Source: Cunninghamia lanceolata (taxonomy: Eukaryota; Streptophyta; Pinopsida; Cupressales; Cupressaceae). Taken from it: a stretch of 64,000 nucleotides of DNA. The notes below the pieces were generated by a model. That model was not told where the DNA came from and did no database searches. It saw only the letters and a list, made by a program, of their open reading frames with translations. The stretch lies in assembly GCA_027924645.1 (NCBI GenBank), contig BSBN01000860.1, positions 3,844,001-3,908,000 on the forward strand. Direction: 5' to 3'. Position 1 is the stretch's first letter. Each line of letters starts with the position of its first letter. Below are positions 59,636 through 64,000 of this stretch, one piece after another. The translations under genes were made by a program, and so were the position numbers.

Positions 59636-61600
59636 GGTTTGTCACCTTTCCCATTGTATCAATCATTATGCATAGTGAACAATCTATTAACTGCCTCACA
59701 AACCTAAATTAAGTTAATTTACATAGTGGAATAGATAGGTAAATGGTGTTACAATTATCTAATGGATAAGTTTGGTGTTACAATTATCTAATAGATAAAT
59801 TTAGGGCACTTTATAACAAGGTAATTTACCTAGGATAAACCTACAAAATCACGATAAAATGATAAGGATGTTAGACTCACCTAGTTAGCCTCAATTGAGA
59901 TACATGTTCCTTTAAATGATTGTGGCCATCCTTTGATTACAAAACCTTCAATATATATCATTTGTGTAGTCCTTGAAATTTTATTAATTTGCAACCGAGA
60001 CTTTGTTATCATCTTTCTTACTTAACCACTATAATAGCCAAAACTTCCTTGGCCTTTGGAAGTTGAATCACATATAGTTTCTCATAAAGGAAAGGAATTA
60101 AAGAAGAGATTCCTATGAATATTTTCCCAATTCAAAATTACTTTACATCTTCAACATACCTAGTTCCTAGTGTGGATTTCATATTTGTTTGGTTTAATTT
60201 TTTTGAATTATAATATAGGTGTTCTACTTAGGGGACCCATCCTTACTAAATAGTTTAGAAAACATATATAAATGAGTGTGCTAACAACCCAAGACTAGGC
60301 ATAGCAGTAGAAAGCACAACATCCCATAAAGGTTTCTAAACTACCCATATGCAACTATATCAATACCCCAATACATATAGCAAGCACAAAATTCCAACAC
60401 AACTAATATAAAGCTAAAAAACAAACAAAACACCAAACCACATCAACATCTTGAGGGAGCTTTGGCACTCCCTAATGCATCGAACGTCCCACTCCTCATA
60501 GAGGGATTTCCATTTGTCATAGGCCCTATTGTGCACACCATTCCCAAACACACTTACAAGCTCCACCAAAAGAACCTTTGGACACTTTGAATTCTCTAGT
60601 CCATGAAAGTTGACACATTTCTAGACCTCTACACATTGTATAGAACAAATGACAATTAATCCATAAACTCGGGGTAGCTAGATGCCTCACTTCGATACAT
60701 CACATATGGATTTAAAAATGAGATACTTCCAACTTCCTTTACCTTCAATCAACCACCTCTAATGGCTGTCTAAAATGTGTATTAAAAGACTAAGACAACA
60801 TCTCAAATGTGGAACATTTAAACTTGCATCACACATAAATAAATAGTATACAACACAAGAATTCAAACTTGGGAGAAACTCTCAACTAGGCATAAAATTC
60901 TCAAAAGAGTGAGCAATGCTTCTAATGACACTAATTCATAATGTATAATGGCTTTTACATAGCCTTAACATGACTTAAATTATCCAAATGCACAATTCTC
61001 TAAAATGGATCATGACCTACAACTCCTCTTGCAATGGTGGAGAATGAAGGATGAGAGCTCCATGCATGGGTTCCAAACACCACTTAAATAGTAGTCCAAA
61101 ATTTTATTGCAACAATCCCAATTGACTTTGCATGCAACCTCTCTTCCAACCATAATCAACTATCTAGTTAGTCATAAGGCTTTGAATCTTTATCAACCAA
61201 TTGGCTTCACAAGCTTTACTGTAAACTTACAACATGGCTCCAGTCTATTTGCAATCTATACCTCTATCAAGGACTCTCAATAACTGTATCAACCTACATA
61301 CAATCAACACTTTTGCTTTCAAGATGCCACCAACTTTTCTAAGATTTGTCTCCAAAAGACATCATTCTTTGTGGACTTCAACCATGTATGGCTCTGTCTA
61401 ATACAACCTACTTTAAATGACTCCAACACTATACTAATCACATAGCTAGTTCTGTGCAACAACCAACCAATACCTATATTAAGTCTCTAAGCTCTACCCA
61501 AGCATGTTCAACAAAGTTCAACCATTAATGGCTCTTTGCAAGCCTTCATCACAAATCTCAAACAATTCAAATCAAGAAGAAACTAAAAGGTTCAATTCAA
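59636..61600. other. AT-rich stretch, no firm gene
   Basis: A minus-strand open stretch at about 60650-60430 encodes VELVSVFGNGVHNRAYDKWK and beyond, followed by EWDVRCIRECQSS. It may be a protein fragment but no family is recognised. Short repeats of TTACAATTATCTAATGGATAA occur near 59750-59800. Confidence 0.35.
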
Positions 61601-61608
61601 ATCAAGTA

Positions 61609-62262
61609 TCCACACAATATAAGCTACAAAAAAATTATCACAATTTGAAATTATTCAAGAAGTAGCATTCAATTCTTGTAGAGAAACTAAATCTTTTAAA
61701 GAAGAAACTATCTAAGGAAATTCATTTAAATCTTATCCACACAATATAAGCTACAAAAAAATTTATCACATTTGGATTTAATTATTCAAGTAGTATTCAA
61801 TTCTTTTAGAGAAACTAACTCTTTTAAAGAAGAAACTACAAAGAAATTCAATTTTCTTATTCACACAATATAAGATACAAAAAAATTTATCACAATTTGA
61901 AATTATTCAAGAAGTAGCATGAACAATTCTTGTAGAGAAACTAGAACTCTTTTAAAGAAGAAACTATCTAAGGAAATTCATTTAAATCTTATCCACACAA
62001 TATAAGCTACAAAAAAATTTATCACATTTGGATTTAATTATTCAAGTAGTATTCAATTCTTGTAGAGAAACTAACTCTTTTAAAGAAGAAACTACAAAGA
62101 AATTCAATTTTCTTATCCACACAATATAAGATACAAAAAAAATTATCACAATTTGAAATTATTCAAGAAGTAGCATGAACAATTCTTGTAGAGAAACTAG
62201 AACTCTTTTAAAGAAGAAACTATCTAAGGAAATTCATTTGAATCTTATCCACACAATATACT
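61609..62262. repeat. Two-variant alternating tandem repeat
   Basis: CACACAATATAAG starts at 61611, 61738, 61862, 61994 and 62118, with CACACAATATACT at 62250, giving unit lengths of 127, 124, 132, 124 and 132. Two versions alternate: one with AGTAGCAT..ACTATCTAAGGAAATTC and one with TTTGGATTTAATTATT..ACTACAAAGAAATTC. The real period is therefore an about 256-bp dimer. Confidence 0.95.
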
Positions 62263-62299
62263 TGATCATCAATTACTGTGAAAACCTCTTGACTAACAT

Positions 62300-62930
62300 T
62301 AGTTTGACATGACTACAAAATTGATCTACAATTTACATTATGATCAAATCTTGTAGTGGCAATCATGGAAAAATCTACTTGTAGGATACACCTGCAAGAA
62401 ATAATGAATGTAAATGGGAATGAAATAATATGTACCAAAAACACAAAATATTAATGCAATATGTACTAAATGACAAAAAAGAGGATACAACTTGACGATG
62501 GCTTAAGGGGAGCTAAGAGGATGTCTTAAGGGGATACATAAGAGGATGGATTTAAGGGATGTATAAGAGGATTAATTAAAAGGGGAGCTAGAAGAGGATG
62601 TCTTAAGGGAATACAAAAGAGGATAGCTTACTTGGAGAGATGTACACTAGTCAATTTACAAAGTATAAAATAAAACTTGATGGCTTAAGGGGATGGAAGA
62701 GGATGGCTTAAGGGGAGCTAAGATGACATCTGAATTAAGGGGATGTACAAGTGGGTGTCTTTAGAGGATGGATGATAAATATTTGAGTATATATATATGT
62801 AATTACCTAATTTGTGTTCACTTTTAGTTGAAGACTACAAAATTGACCTCACATACTTGTATGGTGATAACTTCTATTGACAATCATGCACATTTGACTA
62901 CTTGTCTAGGGTACACCTGCAAAAAGTAAT
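62300..62930 (-). repeat. Diverged direct repeat and purine-rich minirepeats
   Basis: 62300-62410 and 62825-62935 are about 65-70% alike (GACTACAAAATTGA ... TACACCTGCAA). On the minus strand each has a TTGCAG acceptor before GTGTA.CCTA, so they may be duplicated small exons. Between them (62480-62780) AGAGGATG-CTTAAGGGGA-like units recur irregularly. Confidence 0.55.
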
Positions 62931-63071
62931 GTTCAAATGTACAAGTAAATTAACTATATATTTCTATGGGTTGATACAAAATTTAAGACAAGGGAAATAA
63001 TATAGAAGCTGAAATGAGAATGAAAGAATTTAACTTGGGGATGTAAGAGTATTGTTTACTTACCTGAAAAT

Positions 63072-64000
63072 TTATTCCATTATACCATCTGCATCCTCAT
63101 TTTTTTGTAATGCATCTATAATTGACTCATGTTCTTCCATCGAAAGTGTCCATAACTGTTTATTAGAAGGTTTGCCTTGATATCTGACTAGTTTTATATT
63201 TGTTGCCACAACCAAATGTGAGTAGTGTATGATCTTCTTATGTGTTTCATAATCTTCAAATGTAGGCACACCACTCCTTCTTATTAGATATTTCCATAGC
63301 CAAGTGCCAACAACAACCACAGAACCTATTGGATACTCCATGTTATCATCATCTACTCTAGGATGTAACAACTTTTGTTTTCTCTCAACACATCGAGCCA
63401 ACCAATACTCGGTTTCCTCTTCATTGCCCTCAGGTGCAATAATAGCATAGACATGTCCTACAAAAAAATTATGTAATTCAATAAAGTGTGACATGTATCT
63501 AAATCACATATATTTGTGGATGCATACATATATAATTAATTATATATAGGATGTACAAAAAAATGACAATAAAAAAAATTGAAAACAAAAGTACCTTCTT
63601 GTACAAGGTCTCAAACACGATCATAGTCATCTGATGCAAACATTTGATTATCATCTTCAATTGTTGTTTCAAGTTGATCTTGTGTTTCTGTAGGTGTCAA
63701 GGATCTTTGTTTCCATTCTTCAACCCATTCTGTATTTTCACATGCTCCCCAATCACCTGTAATACAAAATTGACAAAAACATGCAAGCTCCCTAGTCCAT
63801 ATAGTCCATGTGCTTGCATTTGAACTCTTAAATGAATGCCATTTTGTTGATCCAGTTATTGTCTCACAATCAAGTCAAGTAGGAATATTCTCTTCTTCAA
63901 CTAACCAAAAGAATCATCGAATTGTAGAGTTCTAACTTGATCCCGTAGATAACTTTTCATTACACCAATCCACAATTGCACGTGCATCTCTAAATTTGGC
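63072..64000 (-). pseudogene. Minus-strand multi-exon gene 3, C-terminal part
   Basis: Two exons: 64000 (off the window) to 63595, and 63457 to 63072 with stop TAA at 63069. Junctions are AAGAAG/GTAC and TTTTTTTGTAG/GACATG, and the phase-1 join gives LVQEGHVYAII. The upstream exon has KWHSFKSSNASTWTIWTREL followed by ACFCQFC and CEN, a Cys cluster suggesting metal binding, and several CGA-to-TGA-type stops. The last exon (YWLARCVERKQKLL, YPIGSVVVVGTWLWKYLIRR) is uninterrupted for about 128 residues and may be a small beta-rich domain. A transposase or related C-terminal region is possible, but I cannot assign a family. Confidence 0.55.

Noticed and set aside
61609..62262. CRISPR-like array
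   Set aside because: Units are contiguous 124-132-bp satellites with no distinct spacers, in plant-type DNA.

Overview
This window looks like transposon-dense nuclear DNA from a land plant with a large, repeat-rich genome. A gymnosperm is my guess, from the style and age of the elements, and is not proven. No intact host gene is visible. Nearly everything is LTR retrotransposon in several states of decay, plus gene-like transposon ORFs, a ribosomal-protein retrocopy, a LINE scrap and tandem repeats. Most broken frames carry TAA, TAG or TGA where CAA, CAG or CGA would fit, as expected from deamination of methylated cytosine.

Layout. At 1-3645 is the 3' end of an accessory ORF plus an LTR, interrupted by a solo LTR (10-1101). 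3646-15872 is a Ty3/gypsy Tat-like element with gag, protease, an extra RNase H, RT, RNase H and integrase. It then has a non-coding spacer filled with diverged short palindromes, a 3.4 kb accessory ORF, and a second LTR. 15873-20631 is AT-rich and nearly empty, except for an uncharacterised minus-strand ORF near 18.9-19.7 kb.

20632-39688 is a three-level nest. Copia B (5' LTR at 20632) is split inside its integrase by Copia A (23478-38300). A's 3' LTR is in turn split by a minus-strand Copia C (30452-37746). C has a perfect 5-bp target duplication. A has LTRs, PBS and PPT but no protease, integrase or RT. It carries a coiled-coil/zinc-knuckle gag and a 1,068-codon ORF of unknown function.

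39689-47547 and 51932-57743 look like two copies of one family. Each has a terminus rich in GGTACC-type palindromes, a long intron-like stretch, and a multi-exon gene whose introns all fall between codons. The left copy has been invaded by an LTR (39991-40694) and a repeat mosaic (42.4-45.3 kb). That mosaic hosts a 40S ribosomal protein S15a (uS8) processed pseudogene with its own target-site duplication.

58-64 kb is AT-rich. It holds a LINE zinc-finger/RNase H remnant with a 40-bp foldback, a two-variant alternating satellite (61.6-62.26 kb), and a minus-strand decayed gene whose exons run off the right edge. The retroelement proteins would once have worked together (gag particle, protease maturation, RT/RNase H copying, integrase insertion). 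None now has an intact reading frame.
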